Both the position numbers and the translations under genes were made by a program. Shown piece after piece: positions 25,371 through 34,242 of a stretch of 64,000 nucleotides of DNA. This stretch comes from Nitrospira sp. (GTDB lineage: Bacteria; Nitrospirota; Nitrospiria; Nitrospirales; Nitrospiraceae), in assembly GCA_015709715.1 (NCBI GenBank), contig CP054184.1:2961001-3025000 (forward strand), written 5' to 3'. Each line of letters starts with the position of its first letter. Within the stretch, counting starts at the first letter, position 1. Below the pieces are notes generated by a model. That model saw only the letters and a program-made list of their open reading frames with translations, searched no databases and was not told the DNA's origin.

Positions 25371-25534
25371 GCGTTCTGTCGCACCCCCCACTGCCATGAG
25401 CTGATTGGTAAGGCCGACTCCGATAACGGAGCCGATGAGCGTGTGTGAACTGGAGGAGGGCAATGGCGGGTGTTCCTGTCTCGCCTCACGCAGGGCGTTT
25501 GTTTTATCATCGCAGGCACAAGGAGGCGGGTGGC

Positions 25535-26320
25535 ATGCAAACGATGCGAGGCCTGGGCCGAGTCTTGGCCGGCCTGATGGTGGTGAGTGTCCTATCCGGG
25601 TGCGGCAGTTCGGTCAAGCTCATGTCGGGTCTCAGCATCGAGGAACTGAAGCCCGTTCCAGGGGTGTTGCCGAGCGCCAGGTTGATCAGGGGGACCATTT
25701 CGCGCATCACCGGAGATCGCGTGGAGGTGGACACCGGGGAGCGGTCTCCCCGAGAGCTTTCGCTTGAGGCCGGCGGCGATGAAGCCCGAGGTCTGCAAGC
25801 GGGTGGATTGGTGGAGATCATGGTCAACGATCGCGATGAGGTTGTGGCCTATCAACGCCCCGCCGATACGCCGCCGACGAAGATCTTTCTCGGCTCGCTG
25901 GGAAATCCGTTCAATCCGCTCAAGGAACGGGTCACGATTCGTCTGGATTCGGGTCGGGACGTGGCCTTCTATGCCCGACAGGTTGCGATGGAGAAACTCG
26001 CGGCGCTGGAGGTCGGTGAGACGGCCGATTTTGCCATCGATCGGGCGATCTTGCTCGTGGATGTCTTGTCTCTGGGCAAACCGCGGGAGCGGGCGGTCGG
26101 TTCGTCGCCGGACGCGCCGCAACGCCACGTCGAGGGAGCCTTTGTGACCATCGGCGACGGTCGGGTGCGGTTGCGCATGAAGACCGACCATATTCAATCC
26201 TTTCCCGTACGGCCATTGCTTCAACCGGCTCTCGAACAGCTGAATCCCAATGAGGTGGTGTCGGTGTACCTGGATGCCCAGGGGCAGGTCATCGACATGG
26301 CGAAGGTGCCTGTCCGGTGA
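25535..26320 (+). CDS. Lipoprotein of unknown function
   Basis: The protein has 261 residues from the ATG at 25535, preceded by AAGGAGG. The lipobox is LSGC. The mature part looks beta-rich, with repeated short motifs: ARLIRGTISRITGDRVEVD and EGAFVTIGDGRVRLRMK. The two parts may be repeated small beta-barrels resembling OB/SH3-like folds. No enzyme motif is visible. Convergent with an SDR gene. Confidence 0.72.
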   Translation: MQTMRGLGRVLAGLMVVSVLSGCGSSVKLMSGLSIEELKPVPGVLPSARLIRGTISRITGDRVEVDTGERSPRELSLEAGGDEARGLQAGGLVEIMVNDRDEVVAYQRPADTPPTKIFLGSLGNPFNPLKERVTIRLDSGRDVAFYARQVAMEKLAALEVGETADFAIDRAILLVDVLSLGKPRERAVGSSPDAPQRHVEGAFVTIGDGRVRLRMKTDHIQSFPVRPLLQPALEQLNPNEVVSVYLDAQGQVIDMAKVPVR

Positions 26321-26326
26321 TCTGGT

Positions 26327-27214
26327 TCAGCGGCGGCGCGGGAGCCTGACGATGGTCGTGATCAGCCAGTCGTTCATCCGATCGGGAAGCAGCCGGGTGA
26401 GCAGGGCGCGCAGGGCGGCATCGGAGCCGATGAGGTAACGGGTTTTGGGCCGACGTGCGCGCAATGCATGCGCGACCGCCTGGGTCACGACGTCGGCCGG
26501 CTGAGCCTGTTCGCCGGCGGCGGTTGCGGCTTCCTTTACGCGGGTAAACCCTTCTTGGTAGAGCGACTTGAGCTCGGGGCTCCAGGAGGCGTCCCACCGA
26601 TCGACCTGTCGTCTGGTCTTAGCCCAAATGGGAGTGGCGATGGCGCCGGGTGCAACGAGCGAGACGTGAATGCCCCAGGGCTGTACCTCGATCCGCAACG
26701 CATCCGTGATGGCTTCCAGCGCATGTTTCGAGGCGGCGTACGGTGCCATGAACGGCATGGAGGTTCGGCCGGCGATGGACCCCATGTTGATGATGCGCCC
26801 GCGTCCCTGACGGAGGAGCGGCAAAAAGGTTTGGGTGACCGCCACGAGACCGAAGACGTTGACCTCGAACTGCCGGCGCCAATCGGCCAACGGTAAGGCC
26901 TCGATCGGACCGGCCACGCCGATCCCCGCGTTGTTGATCAGGCCCGACAAGCCGCGGTCGCCCACCATGGCGGTGACGGTGTGGTGGGCTGCGGCGAGAG
27001 AGGCGGGATCGGTGACATCGAGCCGGATCGGCATGAGCCGTGGACCGGCCTTGCGTTGCAGGCTGTCGCCGTCGGCAAGATTCCGGACCCCGGCAAAGAC
27101 GCGATACCCCAAGTTGTCCAGGCGAAGGGCACAGGCGGCGCCGATGCCGGTGGACGCGCCCGTGATGACGACGGCGTCCGATCGAGAGCGGCGAGAAAAG
27201 AGGTTCCACTTCAC
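26327..27214 (-). CDS. Short-chain dehydrogenase/reductase
   Basis: The protein has 295 residues from a GTG. Cofactor binding: VVITGASTGIGAACALRL. Structural motif NNAGIGV. Catalytic Ser in MGSIAGRTSM and Tyr-Lys in PYAASKHALEAI. All SDR active-site residues are present. The C-terminus ALLTRLLPDRMNDWLI resembles SDRs acting on hydrophobic substrates. Function otherwise unknown. It is divergent from the DUF4832 lipoprotein gene. Confidence 0.88.
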   Translation of the reverse strand: MKWNLFSRRSRSDAVVITGASTGIGAACALRLDNLGYRVFAGVRNLADGDSLQRKAGPRLMPIRLDVTDPASLAAAHHTVTAMVGDRGLSGLINNAGIGVAGPIEALPLADWRRQFEVNVFGLVAVTQTFLPLLRQGRGRIINMGSIAGRTSMPFMAPYAASKHALEAITDALRIEVQPWGIHVSLVAPGAIATPIWAKTRRQVDRWDASWSPELKSLYQEGFTRVKEAATAAGEQAQPADVVTQAVAHALRARRPKTRYLIGSDAALRALLTRLLPDRMNDWLITTIVRLPRRR

Positions 27215-27292
27215 AACAGTGAATGTCCTGGATGGCCAGCGGCGTACCCTACCATACTTTACGGTGCGACCCTACAGGCGAAAGGAGACAGA

Positions 27293-28720
27293 ATGTCTAG
27301 AACGGGTAATTCATGGAGGGCCCTCGCCTTCCTGGGTCTTGTGCTGAGCGGATGCGTGGAGGGCCGGGGGGCATTGTTGGAGACCGCCGCGCAGCCTGCC
27401 CAGGAGTTGGTGACGGTCTACCCGCGGGAGATCGACGACGTGCTCTACAATCCAGGCATGGGCGTCGCCGACTTTCATTTCGGATTCGGCCATCCACCGA
27501 CGGTGGAGGAGTACCCGCGAGCCACCGTGGCCTATTTCCGCTGGCCCTGGGCGGAACTGGAACCGGCGGAGGGCCAATACAACTTTGCGTTGGTCGACCG
27601 CGTGATCGCTCAGGCTAAGGCGAAGGGCGAGACCCTCGCCATCCGCATCGTCTCCGAATACAAGACCGGCAGTCCCAAATGGTTGCTCGACAAGGGCGTG
27701 GCCAGCGTGAAGGAGTCGGACGGAATCTTCCCGGACCACAACAACCCGCTCTTTCTCGAATACCACGAGCGGCTCATCCGGGCGTTCGGCGAACGGTACG
27801 GCGGGTCGGTGGATATCGATCACGTGGACATCGGGTCAGTCGGGTGTTGGGGCGAGTGGAACACGGCCTGTTGCGAAGGCGTCGAGGCGCAGTGCAAGCA
27901 GTATTTTCCGACCGAGACCAACCAGATTGCCATTACGGATTGGTATCTCAAATATTTTTCCGGTACGCCACTCGTGATGCTCCATGGCGGCCAGTTGGAA
28001 TATGCGACAGCTCGTGGCGCCGGCTGGCGTGGTGATTGTTATGGAGACTTCAATTATTTTAGTCCGACGTGGAACCATATGGAACATGGCTATGAGCCCG
28101 TCGTTCGCAATCCCATTATAGGTGAGGCCTGGAAGCGCGGACCGGTTCAGCTGGAAGTCTGCGGCTACGTGCAGGAATGGTACGAGCGGGGGTTTGACTT
28201 GGAGCGTATTCTGCAGAAGGGGCTTGATTGGCACCTGTCGGTGTTGAATGCGAAATCGAAGCCGATTCCCCCGGCGTGGCGCGCGCGATTCGACGAGTTC
28301 CTGAAGAAGATCGGCTATCGGTTCGTGTTGCGCGAGTTGACCCATCAGTCGGAAGGACACCCTGGAATGCCGCTCTTGTTGCGGTCGCGCTGGGAGAATC
28401 TCGGTGTGGCACCGATCTATCATCCCTGGCCGCTGGCCTATCGGCTGCGGTCGAGTTCGGATCTGGTCGTCGCGCAATGGCGCAGTCACGCTGATCTGAA
28501 GCAATGGCTGCCCGGCTCTCATGTCGTCACCGACACGATGCAGGTTCCGGGGACGGTGTCACCAGGCTTGTATAGCCTGGATGTGGCGATTCTGTCCGAG
28601 GATGGACGCTTGGCCTATGTAGACTTGGCGATTGAGGGGAAACGGGACGATCGATGGTATCCGGTGTCTCAGGTGACCATCGGCTCCGAGGTGCGGGGAG
28701 CGTACGGTCGCCCGCGCTAG
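27293..28720 (+). CDS. DUF4832-type lipoprotein with glycosidase-like TIM-barrel
   Basis: The protein has 475 residues from the ATG at 27293, preceded by AAAGGAGAC. The lipobox is LSGC. The body resembles the DUF4832/DUF4874 beta-galactosidase-like group: NPGMGVADFHFGFGHPP, YFRWPWAELEPAEGQYNF, DHVDIGSVGCWGEWN, with GEWN at the place of the acid/base Glu of clan GH-A folds. The C-terminus looks like a beta-sandwich (PLAYRLRSSSDLVVAQWRSH). It is probably a periplasmic or surface polysaccharide-active enzyme; the activity is inferred. It overlaps the next convergent gene by 4 bases. Confidence 0.75.
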   Translation: MSRTGNSWRALAFLGLVLSGCVEGRGALLETAAQPAQELVTVYPREIDDVLYNPGMGVADFHFGFGHPPTVEEYPRATVAYFRWPWAELEPAEGQYNFALVDRVIAQAKAKGETLAIRIVSEYKTGSPKWLLDKGVASVKESDGIFPDHNNPLFLEYHERLIRAFGERYGGSVDIDHVDIGSVGCWGEWNTACCEGVEAQCKQYFPTETNQIAITDWYLKYFSGTPLVMLHGGQLEYATARGAGWRGDCYGDFNYFSPTWNHMEHGYEPVVRNPIIGEAWKRGPVQLEVCGYVQEWYERGFDLERILQKGLDWHLSVLNAKSKPIPPAWRARFDEFLKKIGYRFVLRELTHQSEGHPGMPLLLRSRWENLGVAPIYHPWPLAYRLRSSSDLVVAQWRSHADLKQWLPGSHVVTDTMQVPGTVSPGLYSLDVAILSEDGRLAYVDLAIEGKRDDRWYPVSQVTIGSEVRGAYGRPR

Positions 28721-29685
28721 GTGCCGAATTTGGGCTGAGGCAACGAATCAAGAATGTCGGTCTGTATGGAGGCGGCGGGTGTAGCGCCCTGCAGGTAGGA
28801 GACGGCATGCACGCGGTTGCCCTTCCCCCGGTACTCGATGTGGTCGAAACTCAGCTTGTTGGCCATGGCGATGCCGCGGCCATGGGTGTCATAGGCGCGG
28901 TCCGGATCAAAGTCCAAATATTTCCGCCAATCGAATCCCGCTCCTTCGTCGGTCACTTGCAGGCACAATCGGCCCGCTTGACGGGCGAAGTGGGCGATGC
29001 CATGCCGGGAACCATAGACGGGATCGGCCAAACGCCGGTCGATTTCCTCCTCCAGCAGCCCTTCCTCGATCAGGCGCGTCTTCTCCTTGTAGCCGATGCT
29101 GAGATTGCCGTGCTCGACGGCATTGAGGGTGAGCTCGAGAATGCCGGTCACGATCTTCTGTGGGTCGGGGTAGGCGTGAGCCAGCAGCATGGCGAGGGAC
29201 TTGGCTTCCTCCGGAGATCTGAAGCGGTAGGTGGCGGAATCCAGCAGGGTCATGCTGGAGGTTGCGCGGTGCAGCTCTCGGCGAACCTCCCGGTAGTTGT
29301 CATGATCGCGTACGGCGGCATTGACGATGGCCAGCAGCGTGGCTTCCTCGAACGGCTTGGTCAGGTAGTAATAGGCGCCGGCTTGCAGTCCCTCCAACAT
29401 CTGCTGCGACGAGATGGCTGCCGTCTGCATGATGACCGGAATCTGGCTCAGGGGCGCATGTTGCTTCATGCGGCGGAGCACCTCCATGCCGTCGATGTCC
29501 GGCATCACGCGATCGAGCAGGACCGCATCGAAACGGTCCGGATCGTCCTTGAGGATATCCCACGCCTGGGCCCCGCTCGTGGCGGTTACGGCCGAGTAGT
29601 CGGTATGGCGTAAAAATTCCTTCAGGATCGTGAGATTCAACGGAGAATCGTCGACGAGAAGCACATGGTGTTTGTAGATCGTCAT
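28717..29685 (-). CDS. Response regulator with C-terminal HATPase (RsbW-like) domain
   Basis: The protein has 322 residues. An N-terminal REC domain (VLLVDDSPLNLTILKEFL, phosphorylation Asp in AVLLDRVMPDIDGMEV, Lys in YYYLTKPFEEA) is followed by an ATP-binding domain: ILELTLNAVEHGNLSIGY (N box), VTDEGAGFDWRKYL (G1) and GRGIAMANKL. This REC-HATPase_c_2 design resembles anti-sigma kinases controlled by phosphorylation. No partner anti-anti-sigma gene is adjacent. Confidence 0.88.
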   Translation of the reverse strand: MTIYKHHVLLVDDSPLNLTILKEFLRHTDYSAVTATSGAQAWDILKDDPDRFDAVLLDRVMPDIDGMEVLRRMKQHAPLSQIPVIMQTAAISSQQMLEGLQAGAYYYLTKPFEEATLLAIVNAAVRDHDNYREVRRELHRATSSMTLLDSATYRFRSPEEAKSLAMLLAHAYPDPQKIVTGILELTLNAVEHGNLSIGYKEKTRLIEEGLLEEEIDRRLADPVYGSRHGIAHFARQAGRLCLQVTDEGAGFDWRKYLDFDPDRAYDTHGRGIAMANKLSFDHIEYRGKGNRVHAVSYLQGATPAASIQTDILDSLPQPKFGT

Positions 29686-29780
29686 GATTCAGGCCCTGAG
29701 GTTGACGAGTGGATGGCAGGGTATCCGTCCTATCGGAATGCCGGGGAAAACACTTTAGGGGAGAAGGACAAGCGAAGGCA

Positions 29781-29816
29781 TCGGCCCCATGGGCTTGAAG
29801 TGTCCGATGGGGCCGA
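29781..29816. terminator. Hairpin between FKBP and response-regulator genes
   Basis: TCGGCCCCAT (29781-29790) and ATGGGGCCGA (29807-29816) form a perfect 10-bp stem with a 16-base loop, 9 bases after the FKBP stop. No T-tract follows. It could end the FKBP transcript. Confidence 0.4.
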
Positions 29817-29824
29817 GCAGGGGG

Positions 29825-30496
29825 CTATTGTTTCACGATGTCCAGGAGTTCCACTTCGAAGATCAACGTGGCGCCGGGCTTGATCACGGGAGGTGACCCT
29901 CGGTCGCCGTAGGCGATGGCCGAGGGGCAGACCAGCCGGCTCTTGCCGCCGACCTTGATCAACTGCACGGCTTCCGTCCAACACTTGATGACTTGGTTGA
30001 GCGGGAAGGTGGCCGGCTCTCCGCGTTTGACCGAGCTATCGAAGACCGTGCCGTCGATGAGCGTCCCATGGTAGTGGACCTTGACGGTATCGGTCGCCTT
30101 CGGCGCGGCGCCCTTGCCTTCCTTGATGGTGGTGATGATCGCCCCTGACTCCGTTTTCTTCGCGCCCGGTTCCGCCGAGGCTTTGGCCAGGAACGAAGCG
30201 CCGGCTTTCTTTTCCACCTCCGCCAAGGCCGAGGCGCGCCGCTGCTGTAATTCTTGGATCTTGGGACCGAACGTTTGCAGATCGACCTTCTGCGTGTGTT
30301 TCAGGACACCGTCCGCCAGCCCGGCCTTCACAAATTCGAGTTCGTTCTCGTTCAACGTGAAGGGCCCGAGGGATTGGCTGATGGCCAGGCCCAAGGCATA
30401 GAGGGTCTTCTGTTCATCATTGGCGGGATCGGCGGCCGACGCGAGGGAGGAGGCGAGAAGTACCGCTGCAGACACGACAACGCTCACAACACGCAT
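29825..30496 (-). CDS. FKBP-type peptidyl-prolyl isomerase (FkpA/Mip-like), periplasmic
   Basis: The protein has 223 residues with a Sec signal peptide ending ASAAD. The N-terminal helical dimerisation region includes YALGLAISQSLGPFTLNENE and a charged helix. The FKBP domain shows VKVHYHGTLIDGTVFDSSVK, FPLNQVIKCWTEAVQLIKVG and IAYGDRGSPPVIKPGATLIF. It should catalyse proline isomerisation on exported proteins. The start follows AAAGGATGATCC. Confidence 0.93.
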   Translation of the reverse strand: MRVVSVVVSAAVLLASSLASAADPANDEQKTLYALGLAISQSLGPFTLNENELEFVKAGLADGVLKHTQKVDLQTFGPKIQELQQRRASALAEVEKKAGASFLAKASAEPGAKKTESGAIITTIKEGKGAAPKATDTVKVHYHGTLIDGTVFDSSVKRGEPATFPLNQVIKCWTEAVQLIKVGGKSRLVCPSAIAYGDRGSPPVIKPGATLIFEVELLDIVKQ

Positions 30497-30594
30497 GGAT
30501 CATCCTTTCTGCTGAAAAGCACGGCTGCGCCCACCATATGCCAGGGACCCCCCGAGGCTCAAGCAAATTCGTGGTGAGGGCGGATGTCGAGGCG

Positions 30595-31536
30595 TTAGGA
30601 GAGTGCGGCCCGCCCATGCGGGCGGTGGAGGTCCAACGCAGGGCCGATCGGGACGATGCGCGTCGGGTTGATGTCGTCGTGTGTGATGTAGTAGTGCCGC
30701 TTGATATGGTCGAAATCGACCGTGTCGGCGATACCGTCGGTTTGATAGAGGTCCCTGAGGTACCCGGACAAGTGCGGGTAGTCGACGATGCGGCGCAGGT
30801 TGCACTTGAAATGTCCATGGTAGACGGCATCGAAGCGAAGCAGCGTGACGAAGAGGCGCCAATCGGTTTCAACGAACTGAGATCCGAAGAGATAGCGCCG
30901 GTCGCGCAGGCGATCGTCCAATCGGTCAAGTGTCTCAAACAGCCGATGGGCCGCCCGTTCGTAGGCGGCTTGCGTCGTGGCGAACCCGGCGCGATAGACA
31001 CCGTTGTTGACATGTTCATAGATAAAGGCGTTCAACTCGTCGATCTGTGGGCGTAGCGACAGGGGATAGAGGTCGAGGGGGCTCGTCGTGAAGGCGTTGA
31101 ACTCGCTGTTGAACATGCGCATGAGGTCGTCGTCGGAGTTCGTGACGATCCGTCGGGTGACTCGATCCCACAACACCGGAACCGTGATTCGGCCCCAATA
31201 GGTCGAATCGGTCGCCGCATAGGCTTCGCTGAGATAGTGAAACCCGTTGATGGGATCGAGCGTATGCCCTGGACCTTGGCGGAACGCCCAGCCTCGCTCG
31301 TCCCGAATCGGATCGACCACGGTCATGCCGATGGTCGGCGCTAATCGCTTGAGGGCCCTGACGATGATGGTGCGGTGGGCCCAGGGACAGGCGAGAGAGA
31401 CGTACAGATGGTATCGTCCTGCAGCCGCCGGAAACCCGGACCTTCCGTCGGCCGTCACCCAACCGGTGAAGGCATCCGGCTGGCGTTGAAATTCGCCCGC
31501 GGCGGTCTGTTCTTGGGGAAATTGTGCCTCTGCCAC
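30595..31536 (-). CDS. Glutathionyl-hydroquinone reductase / xi-class glutathione transferase (YqjG-like)
   Basis: About 313 residues from the GTG at 31536; an in-frame GTG at 31575 directly abutting the upstream stop is the alternative. The 31536 start has GGAAGGA upstream. The thioredoxin-like N-domain has catalytic Cys in VSLACPWAHRTIIVRALK. The helical C-domain contains NGVYRAGFATTQAAYERAAH and YLFGSQFVETDWRLFVTLLR, hallmarks of the YqjG/ECM4 group, which reduces glutathionyl-hydroquinones. It lies directly after a small secreted-protein gene. Confidence 0.9.
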   Translation of the reverse strand: MAEAQFPQEQTAAGEFQRQPDAFTGWVTADGRSGFPAAAGRYHLYVSLACPWAHRTIIVRALKRLAPTIGMTVVDPIRDERGWAFRQGPGHTLDPINGFHYLSEAYAATDSTYWGRITVPVLWDRVTRRIVTNSDDDLMRMFNSEFNAFTTSPLDLYPLSLRPQIDELNAFIYEHVNNGVYRAGFATTQAAYERAAHRLFETLDRLDDRLRDRRYLFGSQFVETDWRLFVTLLRFDAVYHGHFKCNLRRIVDYPHLSGYLRDLYQTDGIADTVDFDHIKRHYYITHDDINPTRIVPIGPALDLHRPHGRAALS

Positions 31537-31575
31537 CGTCAGCCGATTCCTTCCATCACAGGATGGCGCAGGCAC

Positions 31576-32040
31576 CTACCAGCGCCGATGCCATCGTCCA
31601 TAATAGGGCCGGTAATAACGCGGCCCCCAGGCATAGGGTCTGCCGAAGGACAGCGAGCCATAGAGCCACGGGCGCCCCAGGTAGAGCCCAAAGCCGACGG
31701 GCGGGTAGCTGTACAGAGGAGGATAGGCGTAATAAGGAGTTACAGGTGCGGCCACGGCCGGCCGTTCGTTCATTTGACGCTGGAGATCCGCCGTCATCGC
31801 GTTTTGGCGCTCGACCTGGTCCTTGAGTTGCCCCACGGCTCCCTGCTGCGCGTGGACCTCTGCTTCCAGTTTGGAGATTTTGTCGCGCTGGATTTCGATG
31901 AAGGCCTGCAGGCAACGCGTATGAGCGTCGCCCGAATAGCCGGAACATTCCCACGGTCCTGAAGATTCCGCGGCCCGGACCAAGGGGATGCACAAGAGGC
32001 TGCCGATGCCGACGATCAGGAATGCCATTAGTCGGGCCAT
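31576..32040 (-). CDS. Small secreted coiled-coil protein with Tyr/Pro-rich tail
   Basis: The protein has 154 residues: signal peptide ending VRAAES, two Cys (WECSGYSGDAHTRCLQA), a coiled-coil (RDKISKLEAEVHAQQGAVGQ) and a Tyr/Pro/Gly-rich C-terminus (PPLYSYPPVGFGLYLGRPW). No known family. The start at 32040 follows GGAGGGATGT. The aromatic tail suggests surface or polysaccharide contact, which is only a guess. Confidence 0.65.
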   Translation of the reverse strand: MARLMAFLIVGIGSLLCIPLVRAAESSGPWECSGYSGDAHTRCLQAFIEIQRDKISKLEAEVHAQQGAVGQLKDQVERQNAMTADLQRQMNERPAVAAPVTPYYAYPPLYSYPPVGFGLYLGRPWLYGSLSFGRPYAWGPRYYRPYYGRWHRRW

Positions 32041-32074
32041 ACATCCCTCCCTGCAGGGTTCTTTTTAATTTATC

Positions 32075-32473
32075 ATGTGGATTGCGGCCAAGACCAGTTG
32101 GCCGGGCCACGGCTGTTGGCGAAACGCCGGCATTCATTTCGGCATGGGACCGAGGCAGGGACCGGATGGTACCGTGTTTGTCGGCAAGACCCTGGGAATT
32201 GCGGGAGAGCACCTCTCCGGCGCACAGATGGCCGCGGCCCTCACCCAGGTGCTCGGTCAGCCGGTTCGGTATCAGGCGGTTTCACCGGAGGTGTACCGGA
32301 CATTCGGGTTTCCCGGCGGCGACGATATCGGCAACATGTTTCAATTCAAACACGACTTCAATGCGGCGTTCTGCGGCGCTCGCGACCCGGCGGTGGCGCG
32401 TGCCCTGCATCCTGGGTTGTTGACATTCGAACAGTGGCCGGCGGCGAACAAGGATCGCATTCCGTTGTCCTGA
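32075..32473 (+). pseudogene. C-terminal remnant of an NmrA-family protein
   Basis: The frame reads FVGKTLGIAGEHLSGAQMAA and FGFPGGDDIGNMFQFKHDF, matching the C-terminal third of NmrA/HSCARG-type NAD(P)-binding proteins (about 290 residues). The Rossmann N-terminus is missing and the first 30 or so codons do not resemble the family. Either a degraded gene or a truncated protein of 132 residues. No ribosome-binding site is seen. I favour a pseudogene. Confidence 0.55.
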
Positions 32474-32573
32474 ACCGCTCACCCTTCACGAGGTCCGGAA
32501 AGGAAGCCAGCGTCGTAAAGATGCCGAGCGAGATGATCACCACGACCCAGGCGAAGTAGAGTGAAAATCGCAT
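32358..32573 (-). CDS. Possible small single-pass membrane protein
   Basis: A 71-residue frame starting RFSLYFAWVVVIISLGIFTT, a plausible membrane helix or signal sequence. It is antisense to the end of the NmrA remnant; only the first 35 residues look protein-like. The ribosome-binding site is weak (GAGTGGGG). Low confidence. Confidence 0.25.
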   Translation of the reverse strand: MRFSLYFAWVVVIISLGIFTTLASFPDLVKGERFRTTECDPCSPPATVRMSTTQDAGHAPPPGRERRRTPH

Positions 32574-32700
32574 GCCCCACTCGTATCACAGTCTGAGGCG
32601 ATGTCAACGAATTGCCTGTTCTCGATCGGTCTTCCCTGCGCGTCGGCACCGTTGGGTGGTCTAGGTTGCTGCCGGAGCAGGCAGGAAGAAGCGCGCGCCA

Positions 32701-32729
32701 TTGCGCGTCTGCGGTACTCCCGGTACAAT
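32701..32729 (+). promoter_or_regulatory. Putative sigma70 promoter of the SSS symporter gene
   Basis: TTGCGC (32701-32706), a 17-base spacer and TACAAT (32724-32729), 49 bases before the chosen ATG at 32779. It argues against the longer reading starting at 32701. Confidence 0.5.
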
Positions 32730-32778
32730 TCCACCGCAGCTCACCGGTCCTGATCCTGACCCTTCTGCCGATGGTCGC

Positions 32779-34242
32779 ATGCTCCTCTGGTTTGTGATTC
32801 TCTATCTCGCCCTCTCCGTCGGGATCGGGCTCTATGCGGCGACCCGCGTCCACAGTGCGGGTGATTTCGCCGTGGCCGGTCGTCGCTTGCCCCTGCCGGT
32901 CGTCACGGCCACCGTCTTTGCAACGTGGTTCGGCGCCGAAACCGTTCTGGGAATCTCGGCGACCTTCGTGAAGGACGGGCTGGGGGCGGTCGTGGCGGAC
33001 CCCTTCGGGTCCAGCCTCTGTTTGATCCTGGCCGGGCTCTTGTTCGCCCGTCGTCTGTATCGGTTGAACCTGCTCACCATCGGGGATTATTACCGGCTGC
33101 GCTACAATCGCGGTGTGGAGGTGCTTTGCACCCTCTGCATCGTCGGGTCCTACCTGGGATGGGTCTCCGCTCAAATCAAGGCGCTGGGGCTGGTGTTTCA
33201 CGTGGTGACGGACGGGGCGATGAGCCAACCGGCCGGTATGGTCTTGGGTGCCGCCATCGTGCTGACCTACACGACGTTCGGCGGCATGTTTTCGGTGGCG
33301 ATTCTGGATTTTGTCCAGATCACCATCATCATGGGCGGCATGCTCTACATCGGCTCGGTGGTGAGCGGGCTCGTGGGGGGCGTGGAGGCGGTGGTGGCCC
33401 ATGCGTCGGCCACCGGCAAGTTGGATTTTTTCCCTCCGGCTCGCTTCGAAGCCTGGGTTCCCTTTCTCGGCGCCTGGATGACGATGATGTTCGGCTCGAT
33501 TCCTCAGCAGGACGTGTTCCAGCGGATTACTTCGGCGCGAGACGAACGGACCGCCGTGCGAGGGTCGGTCTTGGGCGGGACGTTGTATTTCTTCTTTGCG
33601 TTCGTGCCGATGTTTCTGGCCTATTCCGCCACGTTGATCGATCCGGCTCAGGCGGCCGCGCTCTTGGAGCAAGATTCTCAATTGGTCCTCCCGTCCCTCA
33701 TCCTGCAGCATACGCCGCTGGCGGCGCAGATCATCTTTTTCGGCGCCCTTCTCTCCGCCATCATGAGCTGTTCCTCCGCCACCTTGCTGGCCCCGTCGGT
33801 GGCCTTCAGCGAGAACATCGTCAAAGGCTTCCTCCCGACGCTCAGCGACCGTGGCCTGCTGCTGGTCATGCGTAGCGTGTTGGTCGGATTCACATCGGCG
33901 GTGTTGCTCTTCGCGCTCCAGTCTGAGAGCAGCATTTTCAAAATGGTCGAGAGCGCCTACAAGGTGACGTTGGTGGCGGCGTTCGTGCCGTTGGTGGCAG
34001 GGTTGTATTGGGAGAAGGCCACGACGCAGGGCGCATTGTTGGGCATGGCCGCCGGGCTGGGCACGTGGGTGGCCTTGGAGAGCGGCGCGGCGCCGAATCC
34101 GATGTGGCCGCCGCAATTGGTCGGGTTCCTGGCGGCCATGGGCGGCATGGTGGTCGGGTCATTGCTCCCGCAGTGGATCTTCTCGTCGAGTGAGGTGGCG
34201 CGGGCTAGCGCCCGGCCCTCTCTGGGGACGCCGGTGGAGTGA
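32779..34242 (+). CDS. Sodium:solute symporter (SSS/SSF family)
   Basis: The protein has 487 residues with about 13 hydrophobic helices, starting MLLWFVILYLALSVGIGLYA. Family features include FAVAGRRLPLPVVTATVFAT, TWFGAETVLGISATF near the first Na+ site and GALLSAIMSCSSATLLAPS in the eighth/ninth helix region. It resembles PutP/PanF-type transporters; the substrate cannot be read from sequence. Its last 38 bases overlap the convergent hybrid-kinase gene. Confidence 0.88.
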   Translation: MLLWFVILYLALSVGIGLYAATRVHSAGDFAVAGRRLPLPVVTATVFATWFGAETVLGISATFVKDGLGAVVADPFGSSLCLILAGLLFARRLYRLNLLTIGDYYRLRYNRGVEVLCTLCIVGSYLGWVSAQIKALGLVFHVVTDGAMSQPAGMVLGAAIVLTYTTFGGMFSVAILDFVQITIIMGGMLYIGSVVSGLVGGVEAVVAHASATGKLDFFPPARFEAWVPFLGAWMTMMFGSIPQQDVFQRITSARDERTAVRGSVLGGTLYFFFAFVPMFLAYSATLIDPAQAAALLEQDSQLVLPSLILQHTPLAAQIIFFGALLSAIMSCSSATLLAPSVAFSENIVKGFLPTLSDRGLLLVMRSVLVGFTSAVLLFALQSESSIFKMVESAYKVTLVAAFVPLVAGLYWEKATTQGALLGMAAGLGTWVALESGAAPNPMWPPQLVGFLAAMGGMVVGSLLPQWIFSSSEVARASARPSLGTPVE

